Positions 49,692-57,345 of a stretch of 64,000 bases of DNA are shown one piece after another. Position numbers and translations under genes: made by a program. Below the pieces are notes generated by a model that was not told the origin of the DNA, made no database searches, and worked only from the letters and a program-made list of their open reading frames with translations. Source of the stretch: Cryptosporangium phraense (GTDB taxonomy: Bacteria > Actinomycetota > Actinomycetes > Mycobacteriales > Cryptosporangiaceae); NCBI RefSeq assembly GCF_006912135.1, contig NZ_VIRS01000006.1:186001-250000 (forward strand). The letters run 5' to 3'. How positions within the stretch are numbered: position 1 is the stretch's first letter; every line of letters begins with the position of its first letter.

Positions 49692-49734
49692 GTTAGCTAT
49701 TCGCTTTAGCCAAAAGCTATAGTCATTAGCTAAC
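49692..49734. promoter_or_regulatory. AT-rich operator region with GTTAGCTA/TAGCTAAC inverted repeat
   Basis: GTTAGCTA (49692-49699) is mirrored by TAGCTAAC (49727-49734), and further TTAGC/GCTA half-sites lie between (TTTAGCC, AGCTATA). The AT content is far above the surroundings. It sits just upstream of the hydrolase-TetR operon and the divergent ltrA-like gene, and is the probable TetR binding region. Confidence 0.6.
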
Positions 49735-49761
49735 GCCGTCAAGTGGATCCACGGGAGCACC

Positions 49762-50809
49762 ATGAGCGAGTCCGAAAACGCGACGATCGAACGGCACGCG
49801 AGCTGGGCCGAGCTGTTCTTCGACCTCGTCGTCGTGGCGGGAGTGGCCGCCTTGGCGCACGTGCTCGGGTCCGACCTCGACGCGGCCGCGCTCGGTCTCT
49901 ACGCGCTGCTGTTCCTGGTCTTCTGGCTGTCCTGGACGACGTTCATGCTGTACGGCAACGTCGCAGCGGGACGGACTCGCGTGATACGGCTGCTGGTCGG
50001 GATGTTCGGCCTGGGGACGATGGTCGCCTCGGTTCCGGGCGTGGCCCACGCGGTGCTCGAGCACGACGAGGGCGTTCGTGCGCTGAACGTCTTCGCCATC
50101 GGGTACGTCGCCACGCGTATCTACGGCTCCCAGTCGTGGCCTGGACCTACTGCTGGTTCTGGTCGTATCCGGAGAGAAGTTGTTCGGTCGGCTTCGTACC
50201 GGCGGGGTGGGGCCGGCCCTCCATGGGGTGTCGGTCGACCCGGCCCACCTGTCCGAGCGGCTCGGTCTCTTCGTCATCATCATGCTGGGCGAATCGGTTC
50301 TCCAGATCATCGACGCGGCCGCCGAGGCGGAGTACACCGTGGGTCTGTTGGCTGCGGGGATCGCCTCGTTCGCGCTCCTGGCCGGCATGTTCGGCCTGTC
50401 CTTCGTCTACGGCTACGCCGGCCTGCCGCATCTCCGCGCCGGCCGCATTCCGACCCGCGCTGCACTGGGCTTGCACTGCCTGGTCAGCGGCGTGATCGCC
50501 ACCGTCGCCGTCTCGCTCGCCGCGGTGGTCGAGCACGGCGATGAGGCGCTGTCCGACGGAAGCCGCTGGCTGCTGTGCGGAGCGCTGGCGACCTACTTCG
50601 CGCTCGGTGTGGCTACCGGTGTCGCCAGCCGTAGCGCCGATCTTCAGCGCACGGTCTCGCGGATCGTCACCGGCATCGTGATCCCTCTGGTGCTGGGCCT
50701 GTTCGCCGCCGGGATGAGCGGCCGGACCCTGGCGGTCTGTCTCGCGTCGGTGCTCCTCGCGCACCTCTACTTCGAGCGACGTCTCCAACCGATCGAGAGC
50801 CGCGTCTAG
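49762..50809 (+). pseudogene. LtrA-family (low temperature requirement A-like) membrane protein with frameshift
   Basis: The first frame starts MSESENATIERHASWAELFF, the LtrA N-terminal signature (WAELFFDLVVVAGVAALAHV), and stays in register to IYGSQSW near 50142. The rest of the family pattern continues in another frame (GLDLLLVLVVSGEKLFGRLR, then DPAHLSERLGLFVIIMLGES), ending at 50809. One base is gained or two lost between about 50131 and 50146. Together the parts give about 349 residues, near the usual LtrA length, with roughly ten membrane helices. A sequencing error is possible. The end overlaps the MarR gene stop by four bases. Confidence 0.78.
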
Positions 50810-51180
50810 CGCGATTCCACGTCGCTCATATAGGCGTGCATGGTCGAGCGGAGGCGGCCGGTGATCGACGCGATGCGGCCCAGGTCGGCGGGGGAGTACT
50901 CGCTGAGTACGGCGTCGAGCAGTCGGCCGAGCGGTTCGTAGAAGTCGGCGGCTGCGGCATGGATGCCGGGTGTCGAGCGCAATGTGACGATGCGCCGGTC
51001 GCTGTGCTCCCGGGTCCGCACGACGTGACCCGCCTGTTCGAGCCGGTTCAGCAGGATCGAGGTCGCACCGGTGGTGAGGCCGATCCGTTCGGCGAGGCGT
51101 GCGGGCGTCAACGGCTGATCTCGCTCTTCGGCGTTGATGATCTCCACGATCGCCACCGCATCGGTGCCGTGCATGCGCAT
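50806..51180 (-). CDS. MarR-family regulator
   Basis: A 124-residue winged-helix regulator. PLTPARLAERIGLTTGATSI is the recognition helix pair and LNRLEQAGHVVRTREHSDRR the wing, followed by VTLRSTPGIHAAAADF. It is short at the N-terminus: the frame is open upstream (LGRLFARSM) and a non-ATG start after GGAGG at about 51214-51218 could add residues. Only 23 bases separate this ATG from the divergent hydrolase GTG. Confidence 0.82.
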   Translation of the reverse strand: MRMHGTDAVAIVEIINAEERDQPLTPARLAERIGLTTGATSILLNRLEQAGHVVRTREHSDRRIVTLRSTPGIHAAAADFYEPLGRLLDAVLSEYSPADLGRIASITGRLRSTMHAYMSDVESR

Positions 51181-51203
51181 GCTCCGCGCGAACAGGCGAC
51201 CCA

Positions 51204-52031
51204 GTGTGCCTGACCTCCCGTGACGGCACCCGGATCGGCTACCAGCGCCGAGGTGACGGGCCAGGGCTGGTGCTGGTCCAGGGCGCGATGGGCACCGCCT
51301 ACAACTACACAGATCTCGCGACGGCCCTGGCGTCGAACTTCACCGTCTACACGCCCGACCGCCGCGGCCGCGGCCTCAGTCCGAGGCCCTACGACGACGA
51401 ACACGACGTCGCCCGTGACGTCGAGGACGTGGACGCGATGCTGGCCGAAGCCGACACCGGATACGTGTTCGGCCTCAGCTCCGGAGCCATCATCACCTTG
51501 GAAGCGGCGAGAACCCTGCCCCGGGTCACCCGGGCCGCGGTGTACGAACCGCCGTTCTACCGCGACGGCATCTCCCACAACGGCATCCGGCAGCTCGGCG
51601 CCGACATCGAACACGGCCATCTGGCGGCCGCGCTCGCGGGTTCGCTGCGCACCGCCGGGACTGCGCCGGCCGCGCTGAGGATGCTTCCCGGGCCCGCCGC
51701 GCGTCTGCTCGCCGCCGCCGTGCTCAGTGTCGACGCCCGCAAGCGCGGTCCGGCCCCGAAGCTTCGCGACCTGCTTCCTGGCATCCGCTACGACTTCAAC
51801 GTCGTCGGCGGTATGGACGGAAAAATGGCGTCGTTCGGCTCCGTCGACAAGCCCATGTTGCTGCTCAGCGGCACGAAGAGCCCCGAGTTCCTCCAGCAGG
51901 CCATCCGCGATCTGGCCGGCGTCCTACCCCGGGCGACGCATATCGAGTTCGACGGCCTCGACCACGCCGGTTCCTGGAACACCGGCCGCCCGGATCTCGT
52001 CGCGGCCGCCCTACGCGACTTCTTCGCCTGA
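51204..52031 (+). CDS. Alpha/beta hydrolase divergent from marR
   Basis: A 275-residue hydrolase from GTG 51204. TSRDGTRIGYQRRGDGPGLV at the N-terminus, YTPDRRGRGLSPRPYDDEHD, nucleophile elbow VFGLSSGAIITLEAA (GLSSG), acid near LLLSGTKSPEF, and final His in FDGLDHAGSWNTGRPD. These are typical of a small esterase family often next to MarR regulators. Followed after nine bases by the VOC gene, with which it is probably co-transcribed. Confidence 0.86.
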   Translation: MCLTSRDGTRIGYQRRGDGPGLVLVQGAMGTAYNYTDLATALASNFTVYTPDRRGRGLSPRPYDDEHDVARDVEDVDAMLAEADTGYVFGLSSGAIITLEAARTLPRVTRAAVYEPPFYRDGISHNGIRQLGADIEHGHLAAALAGSLRTAGTAPAALRMLPGPAARLLAAAVLSVDARKRGPAPKLRDLLPGIRYDFNVVGGMDGKMASFGSVDKPMLLLSGTKSPEFLQQAIRDLAGVLPRATHIEFDGLDHAGSWNTGRPDLVAAALRDFFA

Positions 52032-52040
52032 GGAGACGAC

Positions 52041-52472
52041 ATGCGCCTCAACCACATCAACCTCTGCGCCAGCGACGTCACCGCGCTCACGGACAAACTC
52101 GTCGCGCACTTCGGCTACCGGTTGATCGACTCGGGTCGTTCGTCCTTCGGGCCAGCCGGCGACTTCGCTGCGGTCGTCGGGAAGGACGGCTCCGAGTTCG
52201 TCATCACCCAGATCGATCCGGTACCGGAGGGCGGGTCCGCGTACCCCGAAGGTTTCCACTTCGGCCTCATCCAGGATTCCCGTGCGGCCGTGTACGACAA
52301 GCACGCCGAGCTGGTGGCGGCCGGCCTGAACCCCGGCGACATCAGCGACGGATTCCAGGTGTGTGGAGCGACGTGGACCGCGTTCTACTGCCCCCTCGGT
52401 GACGGTCTGGAAGTCGAGGTGAACTACCGGACTCCGTCCGCCCTGCTCGACGCCCCACTGCTTCTGGCGTAA
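52041..52472 (+). CDS. VOC-family (glyoxalase/bleomycin resistance-like) protein
   Basis: A 143-residue protein with the paired beta-alpha-beta-beta-beta layout: MRLNHINLCASDVTALTDKL with metal-ligand His4, and the second half FHFGLIQDSRAAVYDKHAEL ending FYCPLGDGLEVEVNYR, where Glu is the usual last ligand. GAGGAGAC precedes the ATG. It could bind a drug or isomerise or cleave a small molecule; MarR plus hydrolase plus VOC suggests a detoxification unit. Confidence 0.86.
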   Translation: MRLNHINLCASDVTALTDKLVAHFGYRLIDSGRSSFGPAGDFAAVVGKDGSEFVITQIDPVPEGGSAYPEGFHFGLIQDSRAAVYDKHAELVAAGLNPGDISDGFQVCGATWTAFYCPLGDGLEVEVNYRTPSALLDAPLLLA

Positions 52473-52503
52473 AGGCGCGAGCATCTCCGAGCACCCAGAC
52501 GCG

Positions 52504-52545
52504 GAACGGCCCGCTACCAGCGTTTCCGCTGGTAGCGGGCCGTTC
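52504..52545. terminator. Perfect 19-bp hairpin terminator
   Basis: GAACGGCCCGCTACCAGCG (52504-52522) is fully complementary to 52527-52545 around a TTTC loop. It follows the VOC gene and also the tRNA-Tyr 3' end on the other strand, where it was probably the tRNA terminator. Confidence 0.88.
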
Positions 52546-52555
52546 GTACTGCGTG

Positions 52556-52605
52556 TGGCGGGTGAAGGATTCGAACCTTCGTAGGCTGAGCCGACGGATT
52601 TACAG
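52556..52605 (-). other. 3' half of a tRNA-Tyr gene (attachment site of an integrative element)
   Basis: Reading the minus strand, CTGTAAA at 52605-52599 is a tyrosine anticodon loop (GTA). Then come TCCGT, the long class II variable arm CGGCTCAGCCTACG, a T-arm GAAGG-TTCGAAT-CCTTC, and the acceptor strand ACCCGCC with discriminator A. The sequence before the loop does not pair with TCCGT and has no D-arm or 5' acceptor strand (GGCGGGT expected). A tRNA cut at the anticodon loop is the classical att core of tyrosine-recombinase elements. It is not a functional tRNA. Confidence 0.85.
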
Positions 52606-52680
52606 GGCGTGGCGGTCCTTCAGCCTGCACCCCATTGACCTGCTGTTTCGCGGCGACTGCGCACATCATCGTGCGGTGTG

Positions 52681-52699
52681 GTCCGTGGTGCGTCCGTGG
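52681..52699. repeat. Two GTCCGTGG direct repeats, 11-bp pitch, beside att
   Basis: GTCCGTGG at 52681-52688 and 52692-52699 are on the same face of the helix, 75-95 bases inside the element from the att core. They could be arm-type integrase or excisionase sites. Role inferred only. Confidence 0.4.
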
Positions 52700-52723
52700 C
52701 TCGGAATTCACCCCCGGTGACGC

Positions 52724-54439
52724 TCATTGTGGTGCGGGCGCCGCCTGATCGAGCGGCACCGCTGTGCTGACGGCTTTGGTGGACGACCCCGGTACGAGGT
52801 GGATTACGTCGGAGTCAGGCTGCCCAGTCCGAATCCGCGCGGACTCGTAGTGGGTCTGGCGGGCCATGTTGAGGTGTATCTCTTGGCCATCGAGTTCGAC
52901 TGTCAGTGGGGCTGTGCCCCCGAAGCTGAACTCCGGGCCTGCGGACTCGAGCAGCGCCGCCGACGCTGTGTCGGTGGTGACCTCGCTCCAGTCTTCCTCG
53001 ATCTGTTCGCCGCGAAGCAGGCCGGCGATGTTGAAAATCTTCTGCCGTTGGGGCGGTGTCATCGTCGTGACGTCCGGCACGGTGATGCGGTGGTAGGTGT
53101 GCTCCTGGATCGTGGTGAGGGCTTCCAGGAAGGCGACGTGCCATCGCGCGAGTGAGGCTTCGGCGTCGTCGCGCTCCAGCTCCCATCCGCCGGTGATAGG
53201 CAGGCCGCCACGGACGGCCAGCTCGATTACGCGACCGGTCCGAAGTTCCGCAGTAGCTCGAACGGCGGGGAGGACTTCGGCTGGCGTTTTGCCTTTCAAG
53301 CCGCTGGTCCGCAGCCGGAATTCGGCGTCGGAGTCCCCGCCAAAGGTGAACTCGACGTTCAGCACCTGGGCGCGGTCCGAGGCAGACACCCAGACGCCGC
53401 TCCCGGCCTGTCCGCGGCTGGAGCTGACATGTTCCAGCTCGAGTTCTGCCGCCTTCTGTCCGTTCGGTTCCCGGATCCGGAGGCAGAGGTCGGGCAGACC
53501 CGTCTTGGGCTGGGGCACGGAGAGGAAGCTGAAGGTCGCGGGGCCGCCGGTCTGGGGTACGCCGGGTGGCCCGCTGATCGCGGTGATCGTGCCGGGGACG
53601 TCGGAGAAGGGTGTGCCGAACTGCCGGAAGCGGTGGATCGCGTTGGCGGTCGAGGTTCCAGGGTCGGCTTCCAGGCGGACGTCTGCGGTGATCGGGCGGA
53701 GCTTCACCGACTCAGCGCAGCGCGGGAGCAGGCGCATCTCCCGGTAGTGCTCGTCGTCGATCTGGGCGTATTGGATGAACGCCGCCCGCGTCTCGCCGAG
53801 CCGCGTCGAGTCCAGGGGCAGGTTTTCCACCCAGCCGGTGCGGATGTCGATCTCGTACCGGTAGAACGGGTCCACCTCGTCGAGGCTCCTGGCCAGCTTC
53901 TCCTGCCGGGAAGCGATAGCCGACAGCAGGCTCTCGGAGGCGCCGTCACCCGGGAGCGGCCGTACGCCGTCGAGCAGGTCGGCCATCAGCCGGTGCCAGT
54001 GCTGGGCGCCGTCGCCGAAGAAGTAGTCGACCAGCGGGTAATTGTTGCCCGCCAGGCCGTCCAGCGCCCCGCGGTCCATCCAGTGGGTCTCAAGGCCCGT
54101 CGGCTCGGTGAGCGCGTCGAGCCAGTCCAGCCGCTCGTTGGATGGGTTCAACGGCGTCACCAGCGTCCACGACCGCACTTTCAAGATGGGCAGGGTCTGG
54201 TCGACGAACGTCTGCCAGGACTTCTTTACTTCCTTTTCCTGCGTGGAGTCCAGCGGCCGGGTGTAACGCTTGACCTGGTAGATGTCGAAGCCGTCCGGGT
54301 TCCACACGCGGACGTCGACGCCGCGGTCCCCCTGAGATGGGGTGATCAGGTTGCCGTGCGGATACTTCAACAGCAGGAGCGCTGCGACGAACTCCTCGAC
54401 CTTCTCGCCGGGTTCGCGCTCCCAGTTGACCGTTGCCAC
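52724..54439 (-). CDS. Mrr-like PD-(D/E)xK nuclease with large unrecognised C-terminal region
   Basis: A 571-residue protein. Residues about 1-60 form an Mrr-type nuclease core: GEKVEEFVAALLLLKYPHG (helix with conserved Glu), SQGDRGVDVRVWNPDG (Asp42 of GVDV) and the Q-x-K motif YQVKRY (Gln55, Lys57). Residues about 60-140 complete the fold (SWTLVTPLNPSNERLDWLDA). The remaining 430 residues have no motif I recognise; they look like alternating beta-rich parts (SGVWVSASDRAQVLNVEFTF). Such N-terminal Mrr domains fused to sensor domains occur in antiphage nucleases. It lies between the tRNA att half and the integrase, a common place for defence cargo. Confidence 0.72.
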   Translation of the reverse strand: MATVNWEREPGEKVEEFVAALLLLKYPHGNLITPSQGDRGVDVRVWNPDGFDIYQVKRYTRPLDSTQEKEVKKSWQTFVDQTLPILKVRSWTLVTPLNPSNERLDWLDALTEPTGLETHWMDRGALDGLAGNNYPLVDYFFGDGAQHWHRLMADLLDGVRPLPGDGASESLLSAIASRQEKLARSLDEVDPFYRYEIDIRTGWVENLPLDSTRLGETRAAFIQYAQIDDEHYREMRLLPRCAESVKLRPITADVRLEADPGTSTANAIHRFRQFGTPFSDVPGTITAISGPPGVPQTGGPATFSFLSVPQPKTGLPDLCLRIREPNGQKAAELELEHVSSSRGQAGSGVWVSASDRAQVLNVEFTFGGDSDAEFRLRTSGLKGKTPAEVLPAVRATAELRTGRVIELAVRGGLPITGGWELERDDAEASLARWHVAFLEALTTIQEHTYHRITVPDVTTMTPPQRQKIFNIAGLLRGEQIEEDWSEVTTDTASAALLESAGPEFSFGGTAPLTVELDGQEIHLNMARQTHYESARIRTGQPDSDVIHLVPGSSTKAVSTAVPLDQAAPAPQ

Positions 54440-54542
54440 AGCTCTTAGCCACCAGACTCTCTGTTAGTGATGTGTTGAAGGTTGGGCACCCCGCCGCGGA
54501 CGATCTCGGATCGAGGCGCGGCTATCGAACGTCGCTGAGCCG

Positions 54543-54561
54543 CCATGAGCTCAGCTCATGG
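54543..54561. repeat. Odd palindrome CCATGAGCT-C-AGCTCATGG
   Basis: Nine-base arms around one central C, overlapping the stop codon of the 54551-55279 gene and about 105 bases upstream of the Mrr-like gene start. A dimeric regulator site is more likely than a hairpin with a one-base loop. Confidence 0.45.
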
Positions 54562-55279
54562 AGTTGGCTTCGGCGGTCCACCTGTCGAGGCTCTCGGAAT
54601 GAAGGAAATGTTCGCGGCCGTCGCGGAAGCGGTGGCCCGCGAGGGCCTTCGTCCCGTAGTCGCGGAGGCGCTCGGTCTCACTCGTGGTGAAGCCCTGCGC
54701 GAGTGCCCACGCGCACAGCTGATCGACGTCGAACCGGTGACCGCCGCGGACCAGAGTCGTCAGGGTCTCGATCGCCAGACCCTTGTCGGTGTGGCCGGCC
54801 AAGCCGTTCGCGTGGTTCACCAGGCTGGCGAGGTGCCGCATAGCGACGACCACGACCGAGGGTAGATCGGCGTCATAGCTGGTCAGTGGCATACCGGCGG
54901 TCAGGTCGGTCGCATGATGTGCGGCCAGCCACGCCCGCTGGTACGGGGCGTCGCCCCACTCGAGGACACACGCGGCAGTCACGGTGCCGCCGAGCCTCTG
55001 GCTCAGGAGACCCAGCATGGATTCGGTGGGCCAGCACACGAGGAGCGGGCCGCCGCGCCAGTCGGCTTGATGCCAGGTTCGTCCGGTGACCACCGGTACC
55101 CCGGGTAGGGCCCGCTCCAGCGCGGGGTTGTTCTCGTAGTTCGATTTCTGCGGGACGAATACCGCCGGGCGGCCCAGCTGTTCGCGCAGCCAGGCCGCGC
55201 CGGTCGCAACGTGTCGCTCGACGTCGCCGTCGGCCCAGGGGACGAACGCAAGGTCCGCTGCGCGCAGTCCAGATGTCAT
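54551..55279 (-). CDS. Unrecognised protein encoded between integrase and Mrr-like nuclease
   Basis: A 242-residue soluble protein from the ATG 55279 (MTSGLRAADLAFVPWADGD). The first 130 residues alternate strands and helices (RPAVFVPQKSNYENNPALER, PLLVCWPTESMLGLLSQRLG) like an alpha/beta nucleotide-binding domain, without a P-loop. The last 100 are helical (LCAWALAQGFTTSETERLRD). I recognise no family. The frame extends to 55375. It precedes the nuclease gene by 111 bases on the same strand, so it may be a regulator, immunity or partner protein for it. Confidence 0.55.
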   Translation of the reverse strand: MTSGLRAADLAFVPWADGDVERHVATGAAWLREQLGRPAVFVPQKSNYENNPALERALPGVPVVTGRTWHQADWRGGPLLVCWPTESMLGLLSQRLGGTVTAACVLEWGDAPYQRAWLAAHHATDLTAGMPLTSYDADLPSVVVVAMRHLASLVNHANGLAGHTDKGLAIETLTTLVRGGHRFDVDQLCAWALAQGFTTSETERLRDYGTKALAGHRFRDGREHFLHSESLDRWTAEANSMS

Positions 55280-55458
55280 AGGCCTGCACGCTACGTAAGG
55301 GGTACGACGAAACGGCTCACCGCCGGAAGCGTTCCCGGTGACCTGCCACGAGCAGCCGGTCCACTGTGGAGTCATTCACCGCCGCGGTATCTATAAAGCG
55401 GCCACCCGTCGGTGGGTCGCTGGAGTGCGACCGCGCGACGGATGGCCGCGCGCCGACG

Positions 55459-56826
55459 CTATTGGCTGCGACGCTGCGTCGTCCTGGACGCGCGATCAGC
55501 GCGCTGACGCGAGCGCCGCGACGCGGTGATACGGGAGCGAACGTCCGGCCGGCAGCGGAGCCGACCGTGGTCGCTCATCGTCCGGCTCGCGCCGAGCAGC
55601 AGGTCCGCGGTCGCGGCGGCGGCGGCGAACTGGGCGTCGGGCAGCACGGTGGTGTAGGTATCGGCGGTCAACGTGATGCTGGCGTGCCCGAGCTGGTCCT
55701 GGATGGTCTTCAGATCCGCGCCCGCGGCGTGAGCCAGGGTCGCGGCGCCGTGCCGGAGGTCGTGGAGCCGGACGGGTGGCAGTCCGGAGTCTGCGACGAG
55801 GTCGGCGAAGCGGTGGGTGACATAGTTCGGCGCGAGCGGCTGTCCGTCGAAGCGGGTGAAGACGTACCCGGTCTCGTTCCATCGGGCTCCGACGGTGAGT
55901 CGTTCGGTGTGCTGGCGTGAGCGGTGGGCGCGCAGCGTCCGGATCGTGGACTGGTCGAGCGCGACAACACGCCGGCTGGCTTTGCTCTTGGGCGGCCCGG
56001 TGACGATCTTTCCGCCCACTTCGGTGCGTTGCTGGGTGATGTGGATCTGTCCGGTGTCGAGGTCGACGTCGCACCACCGCAGCCCGATGCCTTCGCCGCG
56101 GCGCAGTCCGCGGAGGGCGTAGAGGTGCCAGAGGGGGTAGAGTCGGTCGTTGCGGATGCTGCGCAGGAAGCGGGCGAGCTGGTCCGCGGTCCAGACCATG
56201 ACCTTCTCCCGGACGCCATCGCGGTGCCAGGCCTCGATGCGAGCCGGGGTCCACAGCACCGGATGGGGCCGGTCGGCGGGCGGCAGTTCGACGTGGCGTG
56301 CGGGGTTGTCGGTGAGCAGGCCCTGCCGGACGGCGCTCTTGAGCGCGCCGCGCAGGGTGGCGTGGATGCGCTGGATGGTCGCGGCGCTCAACGGTTGTCC
56401 GTACCGGTTGCGGCGTTTCCGGAAGCCCGCGTAGGCGGTGGCGATGTCGGTGACGGTCAGGCGGTGGAGTGGGATGCGGCCGAGGGCGGGGATGAGGAAC
56501 GAGTCGCAGTGCTGGGTGTAGCTGATCAGGGTGCTGGGCCGGATCGAGGTGCGGGTCGTCAGCCAGTGCCGCAACCAGCTTTCGACGGTCCAGGCCGCCT
56601 GGTCGGGGTGGAACGATTGGGCGCGGAGGAGGGCCAGCGCGGCTCGTGCCTTCTTCTCCGAGGTGAAGCCGCCGCGGCGGACCTGACGGCGTTGGCCGGT
56701 GAGGTCGGTGACGCGGATGTCGAAGTGCCAGTTGCCGTGCCCGCGTTCGGACAACAGCGGGCACTCCCGGTCGCGGCGCGCGCCGCACGAACATGCCTTG
56801 AAAATGACACCTTGTTGCTTGGTCAT
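55459..56826 (-). CDS. Tyrosine recombinase (phage-type integrase)
   Basis: A 455-residue integrase. N-terminal CSCGARRDRECP (Cys motif) and a GGFTSEKKARAAL arm-binding part, a core-binding domain about 80-175 (SIRPSTLISYTQHCDSFLIP), and a catalytic domain with Arg242 (GLRRGE), Lys282, His355-x-x-Arg358 (LHDLRHGAATL), His381 (LGHASI) and nucleophile Tyr391 (ADTYTTV). All catalytic residues are present. A 45-residue Arg/Ser-rich tail is unusual. It belongs to the actinobacterial ICE/pSAM2-like type. It points toward the tRNA-Tyr half, 2.85 kb away. Confidence 0.9.
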   Translation of the reverse strand: MTKQQGVIFKACSCGARRDRECPLLSERGHGNWHFDIRVTDLTGQRRQVRRGGFTSEKKARAALALLRAQSFHPDQAAWTVESWLRHWLTTRTSIRPSTLISYTQHCDSFLIPALGRIPLHRLTVTDIATAYAGFRKRRNRYGQPLSAATIQRIHATLRGALKSAVRQGLLTDNPARHVELPPADRPHPVLWTPARIEAWHRDGVREKVMVWTADQLARFLRSIRNDRLYPLWHLYALRGLRRGEGIGLRWCDVDLDTGQIHITQQRTEVGGKIVTGPPKSKASRRVVALDQSTIRTLRAHRSRQHTERLTVGARWNETGYVFTRFDGQPLAPNYVTHRFADLVADSGLPPVRLHDLRHGAATLAHAAGADLKTIQDQLGHASITLTADTYTTVLPDAQFAAAAATADLLLGASRTMSDHGRLRCRPDVRSRITASRRSRQRADRASRTTQRRSQ

Positions 56827-57338
56827 CGTGTCCCCGATAGTTTCAGCGGGTCAGGTCGGGCGCCTGACCTCTAGGACTGCGATCACCTCCTCGGTCGCCG
56901 CCGCGGAATCCTTCGCATGTATTCGCTCGGTACGGAAAACCCCGGCCGCCCGTAGTGTCGATCTCCGAATTGACAAACGTGATCGGCCCGGCAGCGGCAA
57001 TTTCTGCCACCGCGCTCCGACCCAGAGATAGTGCAAGACGAGCCGTTGCAAATCGCGCCCGCTGCAGAAGGCGCCCTCGCCGGACGACCAGGTATGGCGC
57101 GCGCCATGTGACTCCTGCGCCTACGGAGCATCCGGCAGTAAGCTCGACCGCGCCGAGCAGCGTCCCGGCCCCGTGGGGGTGTGGTGCTATGCAGCCCACC
57201 GGCCGGCCGATGGCTGGTTCAGCGCGACGGTCGGTAGCAGGAGTGGGCGATCGACTGAAGCATTCGAGCGCGAGCGCTTCTTTCTGACTACTCACAGTCG
57301 CCGACGTGTATTACTGAGAACACGCATATAATGAGCGC
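56827..57338. other. 512-bp gap upstream of the integrase, with a palindrome and no clear gene
   Basis: Frames of up to 150 codons exist here but lack ribosome sites and any motif. The palindrome AGGTCGGGCGCCTGACCT (56853-56870) lies 27 bases before the integrase start and could be an operator. An excisionase gene would be expected here and was not recognised. Local base composition is less GC-extreme than the flanks, in line with foreign or decayed DNA. Confidence 0.4.
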
Positions 57339-57345
57339 ATGCTCA
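57327..57345 (+). promoter_or_regulatory. TATAAT box and TGAGC-N4-GCTCA operator at a leaderless start
   Basis: A perfect TATAAT at 57327-57332 ends six bases before the A of the ATG at 57339, so the transcript probably starts at the start codon. The inverted repeat TGAGC (57332-57336) and GCTCA (57341-57345) covers the start and could be the repressor's own operator. No ribosome site is present. Confidence 0.65.

Larger units (their letters stand above)
52556..56871. mobile_element. One end of a tRNA-Tyr integrative element (att, cargo, int)
   Basis: The stretch runs from the tRNA-Tyr 3' half through two cargo genes to the integrase and the palindrome upstream of it. The integrase is on the minus strand facing att, as in pSAM2-like elements. 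The right boundary is uncertain: no excisionase, replication or transfer gene, and no second tRNA-Tyr copy, is seen to 64000. Either the element continues beyond the window with the sugar operon as cargo, or it is a decayed remnant. Confidence 0.7.

Noticed and set aside
52556-52645. A complete tRNA-Tyr gene
   Set aside because: The 3' half is perfect but the sequence before the anticodon loop cannot form the anticodon stem, D-arm or acceptor strand.
56843-57295. A 150-codon minus frame as an excisionase gene
   Set aside because: No helix-turn-helix pattern, no ribosome site, and several overlapping frames of equal quality. An excisionase was expected here but I cannot support one.
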